Shown piece after piece: positions 7,391 to 16,570 of a DNA stretch of 24,807 bases; position 1 is the first letter of the stretch; each line of letters starts with the position of its first letter. The notes under the pieces were generated by a model. The model saw only the letters and a program-made list of their open reading frames with translations. It was not told the DNA's origin and did no database searches. The position numbers and the translations under genes were made by a program. The stretch is from a virus, in IMG/VR virus record IMGVR_UViG_3300046542_000145, positions 1 to 24,807 of that record, one strand, 5' to 3'.

Positions 7391-7902
7391 GGGCGTTTAT
7401 CTACCTGTTCAGTGGTAATTTCGGCGTCGTCGAAATAATCCTGCGGGAGCGACACGGTAATATGTGCCTGTAAAGAAAGTGTTAGTGTGTAGCGTTCCTG
7501 CCACTGGCTTTCCGCATCAATCATCGGAGCCTGAATCGCAGCAGTTGAGTTAAGCGGAGCCAGTCTTGAATCGATGGCTTTAATTTTGTCGTATGCATGG
7601 CCAGAGGTAAAAACAGTCTCAAGCGCTATAGCCCGATCCCCTGCACCCTGACCATAGATATCTACCTGAATATCAGCCTGGCGAACCTCGGTGTAGCCCA
7701 TCGCACTGGTAGCCGGAGAGCCGGTATCTTGCTTAATGTCTCTCGTCGTGGATAACCGGGTGAATCGCAAGGGGGTCAGGATGCAGAACTGTCCTTTTGG
7801 CATCGGCACCCTGTTGGCCTGCGCCTGTCGGCAAGTCCCGCCAATTGGTTCGATGTAATCAGCCAGCACATCAATGATGTTATCAATCGTAAAGTCGTTC
7901 AT
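7387..7902 (-). CDS. Neck/tail-terminator-like protein
   Basis: This 171-aa protein stands immediately before the sheath and overlaps both neighbours by 4 bases. Short proteins here, starting with a helix (DNIIDVLADYIEP) and containing a central pattern such as VRQADIQVDIYG followed by a helix, belong to the LIC_12616/gp12-like tail terminator group, which caps the tube at the head end. The pattern fits well, but the functional assignment is by family and position. Confidence 0.6.
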   Translation of the reverse strand: MNDFTIDNIIDVLADYIEPIGGTCRQAQANRVPMPKGQFCILTPLRFTRLSTTRDIKQDTGSPATSAMGYTEVRQADIQVDIYGQGAGDRAIALETVFTSGHAYDKIKAIDSRLAPLNSTAAIQAPMIDAESQWQERYTLTLSLQAHITVSLPQDYFDDAEITTEQVDKRP

Positions 7903-8270
7903 GTGCTTACCTGTAGATTAACCAGCAGGCGGCACCAGTCCGGCCACAGTTCGATGGGCTCAACTACAAGCCACGTCTCGCCATTGATCTGGAAGATATC
8001 GCCGCCCTGCTCCTTTTCTCGTTGGACACTGAAGTAGTTGCCATTCACATAAATCGACTTGACCAGCCCCTGCACGTTCAGCCCATCCACATGCTGCATT
8101 TCCCCCTTGCTGAGGGGCTGCAACTGGATGATGACATCCTGATCGGGAAGGTATGAGGGCTGTGGATTTCGTCCAGGCCCGATGACTTCACCGGCGTATT
8201 TCTTCAGGACGGCGGAGATATTTGGGTTAACTCGGCGAATGGCGCTATTGGCTATCTTGTGAAGATTCAA
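7899..8270 (-). CDS. Head-tail joining or tail completion protein, unassigned
   Basis: This 123-aa protein of mixed strand and helix content includes PLSKGEMQHVDGLNVQG and ends LWPDWCRLLVNLQVST. It overlaps the neighbouring genes by 4 and 26 bases, so it belongs to the connector block between capsid and sheath genes. Homologous positions in other myoviruses carry collar or neck proteins. I do not recognise a specific family. Confidence 0.6.
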   Translation of the reverse strand: MNLHKIANSAIRRVNPNISAVLKKYAGEVIGPGRNPQPSYLPDQDVIIQLQPLSKGEMQHVDGLNVQGLVKSIYVNGNYFSVQREKEQGGDIFQINGETWLVVEPIELWPDWCRLLVNLQVST

Positions 8271-8709
8271 TGTCGCTCACCTCATAATGCACGTCACGTA
8301 TCATGACTTTGGTGTCAACAAGTGGTTTCGTTGACTCATTCCCCCTCTGAAGTCGTGCCGCGATAGTCGCCCCACTGATTTCAGGGTTCATGAGGGTTGC
8401 AATTGATTGAACGACATCACCTGCAATCTTTTCGCCTACCAGCGCAAGAACGTGTTCGGTTTCATAGCCACTCTCAATCCCTCTCGCTATGTCATCGTTC
8501 CACTCTGCTTCGTGCTCCGATATCGCGTTTCTGAAGAACGGCCTTGCTGGTTGGTTGTTCGCGGGATTCCCGTATTCATTGGTTGCTGCAACCATCGCTA
8601 CAGGCGTCCCATCTGGATAGGTCGCACCATCAATGAATCCAACCTTCAGTTGCTTGTTTGCTAATGCATTACCGATACCATCAAGGGCATCCATCACCTT
8701 GTCGCTCAT
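8245..8709 (-). CDS. Minor virion / tail completion protein (HK97 gp10- or Mu-like)
   Basis: This 154-aa protein carries the motif NEYGNPANNQPARPFFRNAI near residues 44-63. The pattern 'EYG...PARPFFR' is typical of HK97-gp10/Mu-type tail completion proteins that connect the tail to the head. Helical segments follow. Its start overlaps the stop of the DUF4054-like gene by 4 bases, and its end overlaps the next gene by 26. Confidence 0.7.
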   Translation of the reverse strand: MSDKVMDALDGIGNALANKQLKVGFIDGATYPDGTPVAMVAATNEYGNPANNQPARPFFRNAISEHEAEWNDDIARGIESGYETEHVLALVGEKIAGDVVQSIATLMNPEISGATIAARLQRGNESTKPLVDTKVMIRDVHYEVSDIESSQDSQ

Positions 8710-9107
8710 CGTCCTCTCCCCCGGTAAAAGCCCATCCGGTATATCTTCGTTCCTTGCCAGAACATGAACCCGTATGGAGACTGAAGAAAGAATTCAGCAC
8801 TGAAAGGAGCATTAGCCATGGATGACCCCACGCTGACGCTACCCTCAGAAGCAGAAGAAAGGCGACCAACCATTCCGGTTATCCCGCCATCTCCATTGGC
8901 ATCAACGTAGAATAAGTAAGCAATGTGAGCAGTCAGGAGGTAGAGGAAATACTTCCTCTTCTCCTCGTCACTGATAACGCATTGAGGCGTGTTCTCCAGA
9001 AATGTAGTCGCTGCGTAAAACAGGTCTTCCACCTGCTGGTCGGTCAGTGCGGTGTATTGCGGATATTTCGTTTTCCACTCACCCACATCCAGAGTTACCA
9101 CGCCCAT
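8706..9107 (-). CDS. Head completion adaptor (DUF4054-like)
   Basis: This 133-aa protein opens with a short N-terminal strand and then FKxKYPQY-type spacing (WKTKYPQYTALTDQQVEDLFYAATTFLEN), the hallmark of DUF4054/gp6-like head-tail adaptors that bind beneath the portal. The following helix, EEKRKYFLYLLTAHIAYLF, and a Gly/Ser-rich loop (GMVGRLSSASEGSVSVGSS) match the family pattern. The ending SPYGFMFWQGTKIYRMGFYRG is also typical. It sits between capsid and neck genes. Confidence 0.8.
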   Translation of the reverse strand: MGVVTLDVGEWKTKYPQYTALTDQQVEDLFYAATTFLENTPQCVISDEEKRKYFLYLLTAHIAYLFYVDANGDGGITGMVGRLSSASEGSVSVGSSMANAPFSAEFFLQSPYGFMFWQGTKIYRMGFYRGRGR

Positions 9108-9110
9108 ACG

Positions 9111-9431
9111 TTATTCCTCTTTTTCACCTTTCTTCAGTACGTGCTGCTCGCCGCCAGTTTTGAGGTCTTTCTTCTCTGCGGCTTCAGACTTGGCATTAGC
9201 CTCGTTCTTCTGTGCAAAGATGTATCCCTCCTGGATTGCGGTCATGCCTGCGTACTTCTTCTCGATGGCCTGCCAGGTTTCTTCAGGCATGCTGGTCATA
9301 CCGCATGCCCCCTGGTAACCATGAACAACAACCAACTCGCCGCTGTTCTGACCATTGACCACGATTTCCTTACCGTTCAATTCAAAGACGGTGCCATGGA
9401 TGAGCTTGCTACTTACAACTACGTTAGCCAT
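9111..9431 (-). CDS. Small structural-region protein, function unknown
   Basis: This 106-aa protein follows the major capsid gene. The first 70 residues look beta-rich (FELNGKEIVVNG...). The end (about 75-106) is highly charged with Lys and Glu and is probably a disordered tail. The ending EQHVLKKGEKEE resembles connector proteins of related phages, but I cannot name the family. It overlaps the capsid gene stop by one base and ends 3 bases before the DUF4054-like gene. Confidence 0.6.
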   Translation of the reverse strand: MANVVVSSKLIHGTVFELNGKEIVVNGQNSGELVVVHGYQGACGMTSMPEETWQAIEKKYAGMTAIQEGYIFAQKNEANAKSEAAEKKDLKTGGEQHVLKKGEKEE

Positions 9432-10462
9432 TAGAGAGTCCCTGTCATTTGAACCACGCCGGATGGGCGATAGATAACCGTGCCAAGAGTACCGGCAGCC
9501 AGTTTTTGGCTGGTCATGGAGTGCTCCACAAATACCGGGAACGCGCGCATTTTTTCGGTGTAAACCGTGTTGCCCACAGGAGTTCCGCCCAGACTTTCGG
9601 CGATCAGCTGAATAAGGCCGCCCGATGGAGTTCCAAACTCAGGAACAACCACAACGGTCAGGCTTGGATAGGTTTTCTTGATCAGGTCGATAGCCGAAGC
9701 GGTACCCAGTGCGTTGATTGCGCTCAGAGAGGCGTTATCGTCAGGGCTGACAGACAGCTTCATTGGGCTGGTTTCCTGCACCAGGCCCTGGTTTTTCTTC
9801 GCCATGCTCGTAAACATCTTCTTCACATCGTTGAAGATGCCAACCGCGTCTTTATCTGCCCACTTCACTTTGCCGTCAGCGGTGGTGATTGGTGTCAAAG
9901 CGGCCTGAAGAGATGGGTCGTTCATGATGCCGAAGTTCGGAGCACCGGAGATACCGAACATGTAGGACTTGTTGAAGAAACGGTTGATTGCGTCAACGCC
10001 TGCCGCCTGCTTCATGGCAACGTAAGGGATCAGCGCCATGCCATACTTTTCTTGCTCCAAATCGCCCCATTCGTTCATACCCTGGAAGCGCATCTGGCGA
10101 CGCTGTTCCCAGTTAGCATTGATATGGGTTGAACCAGCGCGAGAGCGGTCGTCATACGCAACAATTTCGTAGGCTTCTTCGGTGCGCGGGAACAGAACAT
10201 CCTGCACAGCCCAGGTGCCTTTCTTCACTTCAGGATAAATCTGCGTTGCTACGGTTGGCGCAAAGAGTTGCTTGATGATCATCGGGTCGATGACCTGCGC
10301 AGCCGCCGCCGGGATGCCGCCGTTTGCTACGGTGGCCATATCTACTGCGGAGTCACCAATTACGCCTTTCATGGAAAGATACGAAGGGGTTTTATCGAAG
10401 ACTACGCCCTTGTCTGCCAGTACTTTCAGGTACTGCGGCAGAGTGGATTGATTAAGATCCAT
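9431..10462 (-). CDS. Major capsid protein (DUF2184 type)
   Basis: This 343-aa protein resembles the DUF2184 family, the HK97-fold coat protein of Bcep781/ZF40-like myoviruses. Recognisable parts are an N-terminal arm (1-60), a basic region around 110-125 (RSRAGSTHINANWEQRRQMRFQ) that may correspond to the E-loop, and the segment PNFGIMNDPSLQAALTP near 177-193. The C-terminal VFVEHSMTSQKLAAGTLGTVIYRPSGV is the family's closing motif. It overlaps its cement-protein neighbour by one base. No obvious N-terminal delta domain is present, so scaffolding probably comes from the separate DUF2213 gene upstream. Confidence 0.9.
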   Translation of the reverse strand: MDLNQSTLPQYLKVLADKGVVFDKTPSYLSMKGVIGDSAVDMATVANGGIPAAAAQVIDPMIIKQLFAPTVATQIYPEVKKGTWAVQDVLFPRTEEAYEIVAYDDRSRAGSTHINANWEQRRQMRFQGMNEWGDLEQEKYGMALIPYVAMKQAAGVDAINRFFNKSYMFGISGAPNFGIMNDPSLQAALTPITTADGKVKWADKDAVGIFNDVKKMFTSMAKKNQGLVQETSPMKLSVSPDDNASLSAINALGTASAIDLIKKTYPSLTVVVVPEFGTPSGGLIQLIAESLGGTPVGNTVYTEKMRAFPVFVEHSMTSQKLAAGTLGTVIYRPSGVVQMTGTL

Positions 10463-10950
10463 TACAGAACCCCCTGCTTGGTCATTTTGATAATTGAGTT
10501 GGCATCTGCATCTGATGCTACGAAATACGGAGTTTCAATCGCGCCAGAAATTGTCGCGCCAGCTGCGCCAGTCTTGGTTGTACCGTCAGCCAGCACAGCA
10601 AAGATTTTCTGACCTTTAGTCGCTGCGGTTGCAGTGCGCACCCAGAAGTCACCAAGTGTGAATACGCCCAGATCGGTGCCTGCCTCTACTAGCATCGATC
10701 CAGTCGAGCCAAGAGGGATGACGCCTTTACCGGTATTCATCACCCACCCGGTAGGCAGGCCAGTACCGGTGTTATTGACCAGAGTAGGATCGGTGCCGTC
10801 CACCCACACCCAGCGCGCCTGGTAGACGCCACTCGCGCCAGCCTTGTAAGAGCCTTCTGGCGGTAGTGCTACGGCAGTTGGGTTGAGTGATGCCAGTTCA
10901 CCTTCTTTACCCGGTGCCGGATACAGAGTTACGGATTGCTGAAAAGTCAT
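10462..10950 (-). CDS. Capsid cement/decoration-type structural protein
   Basis: This 162-aa Gly/Ala/Thr-rich protein lies between the protease/scaffold gene and the major capsid gene, the usual place for a head-stabilising cement protein in phages with DUF2184 capsids. The sequence is almost wholly beta-type (ASGVYQARWVWVDG, VFTLGDFWVRTA, GQKIFAVLADG) and has no signal peptide or membrane segment. The central motif GDFWVRT followed by KGQKIF is shared with phage structural cement proteins. Confidence 0.65.
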   Translation of the reverse strand: MTFQQSVTLYPAPGKEGELASLNPTAVALPPEGSYKAGASGVYQARWVWVDGTDPTLVNNTGTGLPTGWVMNTGKGVIPLGSTGSMLVEAGTDLGVFTLGDFWVRTATAATKGQKIFAVLADGTTKTGAAGATISGAIETPYFVASDADANSIIKMTKQGVL

Positions 10951-10962
10951 TTTCGGTTTCCC

Positions 10963-12195
10963 TTAGAAGTATTCTTTGAAGTCAGCAGCGCTTGCCTGCT
11001 TCTCAGCAGAGTCACCAACTGGTTGTTTGCTGTTCTTTCCGTGAATGGCCATCTGAACCAGCGCTTTGTAAGCAGAAGGATGCACGCCATCGATGCTTAC
11101 CTTTTCCTGCTTCAGGACCGCCTTATAAATGTCATCAGCAGAGTCACCTGAAACATGGCCGTAAACAGGCTCGACTGTTCGCATGGCTTCGCGTGTTGCG
11201 GCGAACTCTTGACGCGCTTCTGTCAGCGCTTCCTTCTTGGTTTTCGCTACCAGATCGCGAATGGCGCTATCACCCATTGGCTCTTTACCTTTTTTGTCGT
11301 CTTCTTCGTCTTCGTCGCCAGCGGCGTCTTTGCCTGATTCATCATCAGCCTCGTCACCAGCAGCTTTGCCCTTTTTCTCATCGTCTTCCGACTCATCGCC
11401 AGACTTGTCGATTTCGCTTTGCTCATGCTGAGCCATAAGCTCCATGATGCCTTTTGCCAGTTCGTCAGCATCTGAATCGGATGCTGTGGCAAACTTGTTT
11501 TTAATCAGGTCGGTCAAGCCTTCCATCAAAGTTTCCTCTTGATCTTGTGAATCGCCGACAGCGCATTCAGCGCCTACACGGCCTTTAATGGTCAACGCGA
11601 CAGAGTTACCAGAGATGTTTCTGGCAATGCCGTCATACGCCTGACCCATGAACTCGCCCGGACTCATGTCCAGGTCGAAGAATGAAGGGAAGATGGAAAG
11701 CTCACGCCGCGTGGATTTCTCCACACCCTCTATTGCCGCCTTGTCCCACAGCTTCATGCTGGTAACGAGATAAGGGGCTTCGAATCGCGTATCTGTCCCG
11801 GTGGTTCCTACACGCTCCTGAGGTGTCTCAGGGGTATCTAGCTGGCTTGGGTGCTCAATGGTCACTGGCACGTTATTAAACGAGTCAGCGGCGCGTATGA
11901 GTTCTTCTGCGGGGCGGTAGATGTAGTAAAGGCGATCGGGATTTAGTCCTAACTCCATCCACTTCGGCAGACTGGAACCACGGTACTGACTCACACACTC
12001 TTTGCTGATATTGCACTGGGTGACATTCATTCGCCCGTAGTCGTCATACTCCCGGACGGATGACCCCATATCGTAAGAGTCACCGCGGTAGCCGTTGGCA
12101 AAGGCTGTCTTCTCTACCTCTTCGGCTTTCTCTTTCGATTTAAATGGGCCTTTGCTACCCCAGTACCAAGAGCCATCTTTTTGATGTACTGGCAT
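10963..12195 (-). CDS. Prohead protease/scaffold fusion (DUF2213 type)
   Basis: This 410-aa protein fits the DUF2213 family, a capsid-maturation protease joined to a scaffold. The N-terminal 36 residues (DGSWYWGSKGPFKSKEKAEE) form a small separate motif. The protease domain spans about 40-230, with VTIEHP (His115) and RRELSIF (Ser167) as likely catalytic residues by analogy with prohead proteases. From about 255 to 310 the chain is extremely acidic with Lys clusters, followed by a helical end (DLVAKTKKEALTEARQEF) of scaffold type. An AAAGG site precedes the ATG. A terminator lies just upstream (12219-12240). Confidence 0.8.
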   Translation of the reverse strand: MPVHQKDGSWYWGSKGPFKSKEKAEEVEKTAFANGYRGDSYDMGSSVREYDDYGRMNVTQCNISKECVSQYRGSSLPKWMELGLNPDRLYYIYRPAEELIRAADSFNNVPVTIEHPSQLDTPETPQERVGTTGTDTRFEAPYLVTSMKLWDKAAIEGVEKSTRRELSIFPSFFDLDMSPGEFMGQAYDGIARNISGNSVALTIKGRVGAECAVGDSQDQEETLMEGLTDLIKNKFATASDSDADELAKGIMELMAQHEQSEIDKSGDESEDDEKKGKAAGDEADDESGKDAAGDEDEEDDKKGKEPMGDSAIRDLVAKTKKEALTEARQEFAATREAMRTVEPVYGHVSGDSADDIYKAVLKQEKVSIDGVHPSAYKALVQMAIHGKNSKQPVGDSAEKQASAADFKEYF

Positions 12196-12218
12196 GGATT
12201 TACCTTTCTTCAGGTAAT

Positions 12219-12240
12219 AAAAAAGGCCGCCTAAGCGACC
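12219..12240 (-). terminator. Intrinsic terminator inside the head gene cluster
   Basis: On the minus strand GGTCGC pairs with GCGGCC (one G-T pair) around the loop TTAG, followed by six T residues. It lies between the MuF-like gene and the protease/scaffold gene. It would separate packaging genes from capsid genes in the absence of antitermination, or reduce their relative expression. Confidence 0.75.
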
Positions 12241-12248
12241 CGTAATGT

Positions 12249-13016
12249 TTAAAATGGCAACACTGGTTTCCAGCTACACCCGCAGTGAATTTCCTGCCCG
12301 GGCAACACGTATTCACCGTTATCACCCACAGGGAGCCCTTTATCCAAATCAAATTCCTGACCGTGAGCTTTCACATGCTTGGGCCGTGGATGACTGCCAC
12401 CGCCAGAGTGAATCCAGATGCCTTTAGTGATACCTAGCGACTGTTGCCTGACTCTCGATAACTCAGCCGTAGCCTTATTATTCTGGTCGATAGCAATGTT
12501 CTCAGCCCGGCGTCGGGTAATGCCGAATTGCTTCTGAAGCTCTTCGGTCATGTATTGCAGGTCACGCCCCCTGGTTATCGACTGGAGGGTGATTGTCTGC
12601 ACCTGGGTGAAATACTTCTCCGGTATTGATTTAATCAGGTTCACGTTTTCGGCAACGATGCCATCGACGGCTTGTTTCATCTCTGGCGTCATTGTGAACT
12701 TAACGCGGGGAATGTCTTTTTCACCGAGCGATCGCGTTAATGCTTTTGTCGCAGTGTTGTCTACGGCGTGCGTAAATCGCGGGGCGATCGTTAATGCTGC
12801 GTCGGCGAAAGTAGCCTCCCACTTGTCACGCAGGTCAATCAGGCGGTCAGCAATGTCATTCATGCCCCGCTCACCAGATTGATGAGCGTTGTACTGAGCC
12901 GTAGCCCAGTACTCGGCGCTTTTGGTCATTTCAGAGATTAGGTGCTTAAGCGATTTCGCGTACTGGCTTGCTATCGTCGAGTTGTAGTGAACCCTCCTCA
13001 GCGTCTTTATCTTCAT
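12249..13016 (-). CDS. MuF-like minor head protein (head morphogenesis)
   Basis: This 255-aa protein resembles the Mu gpF/SPP1 gp7 minor head proteins, which travel in the capsid with the portal and act in head assembly or DNA entry. Residues 1-150 are helical. The C-terminal third contains the family signature: ITRRRAENIAIDQNNKATAELSR, then HSGGGSHPRPKHVKAHGQEF (His/Arg-rich) and the ending GQEIHCGCSWKPVLP. The ATG at 13016 gives a 71-base overlap with the portal gene. A later ATG at 12929 would avoid it, but the N-terminal helix before it matches the family, so the longer form is preferred. Confidence 0.85.
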   Translation of the reverse strand: MKIKTLRRVHYNSTIASQYAKSLKHLISEMTKSAEYWATAQYNAHQSGERGMNDIADRLIDLRDKWEATFADAALTIAPRFTHAVDNTATKALTRSLGEKDIPRVKFTMTPEMKQAVDGIVAENVNLIKSIPEKYFTQVQTITLQSITRGRDLQYMTEELQKQFGITRRRAENIAIDQNNKATAELSRVRQQSLGITKGIWIHSGGGSHPRPKHVKAHGQEFDLDKGLPVGDNGEYVLPGQEIHCGCSWKPVLPF

Positions 13017-14460
13017 CAGTGTCGTCCTCGTCAGGGTATATGCTCACCACTTCGTACTTGATACCGTTGAACTCGGAGTCATCATCGGCGGCGATCACAT
13101 TGCATACCTGCTCAGGCGTGACTACTTCAGCATCAATCAACTTGACGTAGGTCTCAGCTTTTTTGTTGTTGATGTCAGCGATTTCCAGATCGCTCAACTC
13201 ATCCAGTGGATTGAAGTCGATATACAGGTCTTCGTAGAACTCACCAAACTCGTTCAGGCAGAGGATTTTCAATATCCAGTCCAGCACCGGCTTGTAGCTG
13301 TTCTTCTGCTTGTTGGAGATATTCTCATGCTGAGATTCTCGCTCTCCTTCACCGCTGGCGTTCATTCCGCTTGGCTGGCTACCGGTCAGGCTTGTGACGC
13401 TTAAGCGGGATGGCATGCAGAGAAGTTGCTGCTGCTGAGTAAGTAAGTCGCTTAATCCGGTGAGAGAGGTATTCATCTGCTCAAGTGTTTCCATCGTCTT
13501 ATCGATAGCCAACACACCGTGGTTATCCTTCCCGTAAACGAGAGTGTCGAGTCGCTTATCAAACTCGTTCCTGTCTTGCAGGTATGTCTCCATATCTGTC
13601 GACCAAATATACGTGCGGAACGACATGATGATGCGAGGGATGTCATCACGGACGCTTTCCCAGTTCACAACGTAAGGAAGCATCATCTGAATCAAGGACA
13701 GGCCGCCGAAGTTGTATGACGGCTTCAACATGTCCGGCACCGAATACAGCACCAACGACTTCATACGGCTGGCGCTAACAATCTTCCCCATCACATACCA
13801 TTGCTGCGGTACGAAGAAATCAGGGCTGATTGGGTCGATAGCGTTATAGGCCTGCGGGTAAGTCCACATGGGTTCAACAACCCGAAACCCCTCCAAATCG
13901 CCTTTCTTAATTTTGGCCGGGTCGAGCAACAACTCCTTGTTTCGCTCTGTCTCATCACCCTTAATTTTCACGAACAGGAATGAGTTACCGAACGCCTCTG
14001 CATTGAATCCGAGCAACTTAAGGTGCTTTTCTACTCCGTACTTCTCAAAGGCGTCTTCAATCTGGCCAATGATCTTAGTGCGGTCATTTTCGGTGTTGTT
14101 GGACTTCACTTTGAAGCCCTTACGGAATATCTCGTTTACTGACTGCTCGCAGGCTACTCGGTTCTCTGACTTCTGCGCCAGGGTCGCCAGTACCGGATAC
14201 CCCAGGAATACCGAGTCAGCCGAAACAAACATGCTGTTCAGTGTTCCGTAATCGACGCTATCGCCAACTACCGCATCGTCAGGCACCACTCCTGTGGGCG
14301 GCTTGTATGCCTTATGCTTCAGATCAGCGAAGTGCTTATCAATTTTTTGCTTTTGAAACTCGCCGTCAGATGCCCAGGACTGGCCCACAGCAAGCTTGCG
14401 CGGCTTCTGTGCTGCGCTTGGTTTTCTTTTTGACATGTTACCAGCCTGAGTTTTTGCCAA
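12946..14460 (-). CDS. Portal protein (HI1409/DUF1073 type)
   Basis: This 504-aa protein lies directly after the large terminase (23-base overlap) and before the MuF-like gene, the standard portal position. It forms the dodecameric ring through which DNA is packaged and ejected. The pattern PVLATLAQKSENRVACEQSVNEIFRKG (about 90-115) and the C-terminal block DLYIDFNPLDELSDLEIADINNKKAETYVKLIDA fit the HI1409/DUF1073 portal group. A Lys-rich N-terminus (about 1-60) and a very acidic C-terminal tail are outside the ring core. Confidence 0.88.
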   Translation of the reverse strand: MAKTQAGNMSKRKPSAAQKPRKLAVGQSWASDGEFQKQKIDKHFADLKHKAYKPPTGVVPDDAVVGDSVDYGTLNSMFVSADSVFLGYPVLATLAQKSENRVACEQSVNEIFRKGFKVKSNNTENDRTKIIGQIEDAFEKYGVEKHLKLLGFNAEAFGNSFLFVKIKGDETERNKELLLDPAKIKKGDLEGFRVVEPMWTYPQAYNAIDPISPDFFVPQQWYVMGKIVSASRMKSLVLYSVPDMLKPSYNFGGLSLIQMMLPYVVNWESVRDDIPRIIMSFRTYIWSTDMETYLQDRNEFDKRLDTLVYGKDNHGVLAIDKTMETLEQMNTSLTGLSDLLTQQQQLLCMPSRLSVTSLTGSQPSGMNASGEGERESQHENISNKQKNSYKPVLDWILKILCLNEFGEFYEDLYIDFNPLDELSDLEIADINNKKAETYVKLIDAEVVTPEQVCNVIAADDDSEFNGIKYEVVSIYPDEDDTDEDKDAEEGSLQLDDSKPVREIA

Positions 14461-15952
14461 CGAGGAGTTGTGGCTTGCCCTTCATCTCTGAAATGGCATC
14501 CATCATGGGATCTAATTGGTCATCATGTGTATTGAAGTCAGGGTTGATTGCTTCCATCTCGACAAGGAAATCGTTAATGAAATCAGCCCCAGCGGGAAGC
14601 TTTATGTATCCCGACTCGATATACCCCTGGGAGTCCATAAGGCGCGTATATTTGTCTTTGTTACGCTGAATTGCTCTTACTGGGCATAACGCGTCTTTCC
14701 GAATGCTTTGGATAAGGCCGGTTCCGGATGCCTTATCCTCAATGGCCATGTGTCGAAGAGGTCCGTTTTTAACCATCTTGCACTTTGACCAAAAGGATGT
14801 GGCCCGGCGTTTCAATTCGTCGGCTTCCCATTTTCCTCGGATCATATCGATTAAGTACAGGTACCCATCCTCTCCAATCCCCCAATGCTCGAATACAGAG
14901 AAGTCGTTTACCTCTTTCGTTTTCTGCGCAGTATCACCGTAGACCGCTCGCCACTTCATGACTGGTAGCTCCCGATACTCGCCGAACCATTCCGACTTAA
15001 TCAGACCGCCGCCTTTGGCTGTTGGCCGCTGCTGGTACAGGGCGTTCCACACTAACGATCCTCGCTGCTTGGCTTTATCGACGAACTCTTGCGGCATGCG
15101 CTCAGGGAAGAGGATTTCACCAGGCTTACGCAGAAAGTACTTTTTGCCGTTCAGCTCATGAATTTCTTCTTTCTCCGCTTCCATCGGGAAGCTAACCACG
15201 CGCCACTCTTCACCGCCCTCCTCGGCTTTCTTCAGTAATTGACCGGCAAGGTCATTCTGGTGCCAGCGAGTAAGAATGATGATGATCCCGTTAATTTTTG
15301 GGTCTGCACGGGTAAAGAAGGTTGTGTCATACCAGTCAATAACTGCTTCCTGATACGTTGGGGATGATGCGGTTTTGTAGTCTTTGGCCGGGTCATCAAT
15401 AATACCGATATTCATACCCTGACCGGTGATGCCGCCATTTACGCCTGCTGCACGATAAGCCCCGCCATGTATTTCACCAATGGCGTTTACCACTTCCCAT
15501 AGTTCTGCAGTGCGAATTGCTCCACCTGCGCCACTCCTTCCGGAGGGTAGTGACGTGCCAGGGAATACATCTGCGTATCTCTTCGACCCAACGATGCGCT
15601 GAGTGTCGCGTGACATGCGGTTGGCCAGGTCTGAAGAATACGAACAGGCGATCACATTCCAGTCGGGATGCTTACCCAACACATAAGCAGGGAATCTTCT
15701 GGACGCCTTTTCACTCTTACCAGAGCGTGGTGGCGCGAATATCATCAATCGGGGCATCTTTCCGGCTTCGACATCAGCCAGGAACTGGTCAAGCTCAGCA
15801 GACAGCAACTCATTAAACCAGCCAGTTTCGTACAGAGGGTTGGTGTAGAGCGTGAACCCCATCAGGGATTCTCTGGCTTCTGCTATAGCTCTGCGCTTAA
15901 ATGCCTCAAGAGTCTGCCTGTTTCTCAGCGAGCTGCGATCGGTGGCGGCCAT
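14438..15952 (-). CDS. Terminase large subunit
   Basis: This 504-aa packaging motor has an ATPase Walker A at about 73-80 (APPRSGKS), Walker B near 182-188 (IGIIDDP), a coupling-type motif [10 protein letters not shown] near 225-234 and a C-terminal RNase-H-like nuclease. The nuclease acidic residues are probably in VYGDTAQ (about 339), MAIEDKASG (about 404) and HDDQLD (about 477). It cuts concatemeric DNA and pumps it through the portal. It overlaps the small subunit gene by 47 bases and the portal by 23, so the three are translationally linked. The large subunit sequence alone does not tell me whether packaging is cos or pac. Confidence 0.95.
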   Translation of the reverse strand: MAATDRSSLRNRQTLEAFKRRAIAEARESLMGFTLYTNPLYETGWFNELLSAELDQFLADVEAGKMPRLMIFAPPRSGKSEKASRRFPAYVLGKHPDWNVIACSYSSDLANRMSRDTQRIVGSKRYADVFPGTSLPSGRSGAGGAIRTAELWEVVNAIGEIHGGAYRAAGVNGGITGQGMNIGIIDDPAKDYKTASSPTYQEAVIDWYDTTFFTRADPKINGIIIILTRWHQNDLAGQLLKKAEEGGEEWRVVSFPMEAEKEEIHELNGKKYFLRKPGEILFPERMPQEFVDKAKQRGSLVWNALYQQRPTAKGGGLIKSEWFGEYRELPVMKWRAVYGDTAQKTKEVNDFSVFEHWGIGEDGYLYLIDMIRGKWEADELKRRATSFWSKCKMVKNGPLRHMAIEDKASGTGLIQSIRKDALCPVRAIQRNKDKYTRLMDSQGYIESGYIKLPAGADFINDFLVEMEAINPDFNTHDDQLDPMMDAISEMKGKPQLLVGKNSGW

Positions 15953-16511
15953 GACCCAGCTCCTTTAATCTCTCTTCAAGTTCTTCAGGGGAAATATCGG
16001 CGTATTCAATCGGGCCACCGTCCTTACCTGTGTGCTCGTTAGATACCTGCTCTTTGAATGCCTGCACTGTTACATGCTTGCCAAGTAGCTCGAGGTTTTT
16101 CACCTTGTCAGGCCATTTGATTTTTTTGAGGATGCCAACCATTTCACGATCATCTCCTCGCCCCTCGAACATCTCGGCCACATCAACACCGCTTAGGTAA
16201 CGACGCCATGGAGCTGGCCAGTCAGAAACAGGCTTCAGGCTCATATCGTCTTTCATGATGTCGAGCACATCCATCTGGTCTATCTCAACCAAGCGACGCA
16301 GGACGTAAGCGGCATCAACGCCAACCGCTTCGTTCCTTGCGTCTTTGAGATGGATAATGCGCTCTGCGATGTCTGGTTTTGTTAGGTTCTCGCATCCAGT
16401 GGCGCGCGCAGTCTTCTCGCTGTAACCCGCCCTGATTGCTGCCTGAGTGGCGTTGAGGTCTTTCAGGTACTCACGGGCAAACAGCTCTTGTTTGTCGGTG
16501 AGCTTTGCCAT
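15906..16511 (-). CDS. Terminase small subunit
   Basis: This 201-aa protein starts [20 protein letters not shown], the signature of the Terminase_2/XtmA family. [20 protein letters not shown] forms the helix-turn-helix used to recognise the packaging site. The middle (about 60-130) is helical and the C-terminus is acidic, ending with an [12 protein letters not shown] segment likely to contact the large subunit. A good AAGGA site precedes the ATG. The 47-base overlap with the large subunit is unusually long but both reading frames are well supported. Confidence 0.93.
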   Translation of the reverse strand: MAKLTDKQELFAREYLKDLNATQAAIRAGYSEKTARATGCENLTKPDIAERIIHLKDARNEAVGVDAAYVLRRLVEIDQMDVLDIMKDDMSLKPVSDWPAPWRRYLSGVDVAEMFEGRGDDREMVGILKKIKWPDKVKNLELLGKHVTVQAFKEQVSNEHTGKDGGPIEYADISPEELEERLKELGHGRHRSQLAEKQADS

Positions 16512-16570
16512 TTATTTATTCCTTCTTAGCCGCAACCACTTTGGATGCTGTGATTGGCATGATCACACCC

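Noticed and set aside
9449-10132. Long plus-strand frame (227 codons) opposite the major capsid gene
   Set aside because: It lies wholly antisense to a well-supported capsid gene, its translation is rich in His, Arg and Cys without domain logic, and no promoter or ribosome site supports it.
11247-11492. Minus-strand frame inside the protease/scaffold gene
   Set aside because: It is the shifted reading of the acidic GAT/GAA-rich region; no separate ribosome site or family pattern.
13868-14251. Plus-strand frame opposite the portal
   Set aside because: Antisense to a gene with clear family motifs; Ser/Phe-rich translation is typical of a shadow frame.
15517-16042. Plus-strand frames opposite the terminase genes
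   Set aside because: Both terminase subunits have complete motifs on the other strand, and these frames have no independent support.
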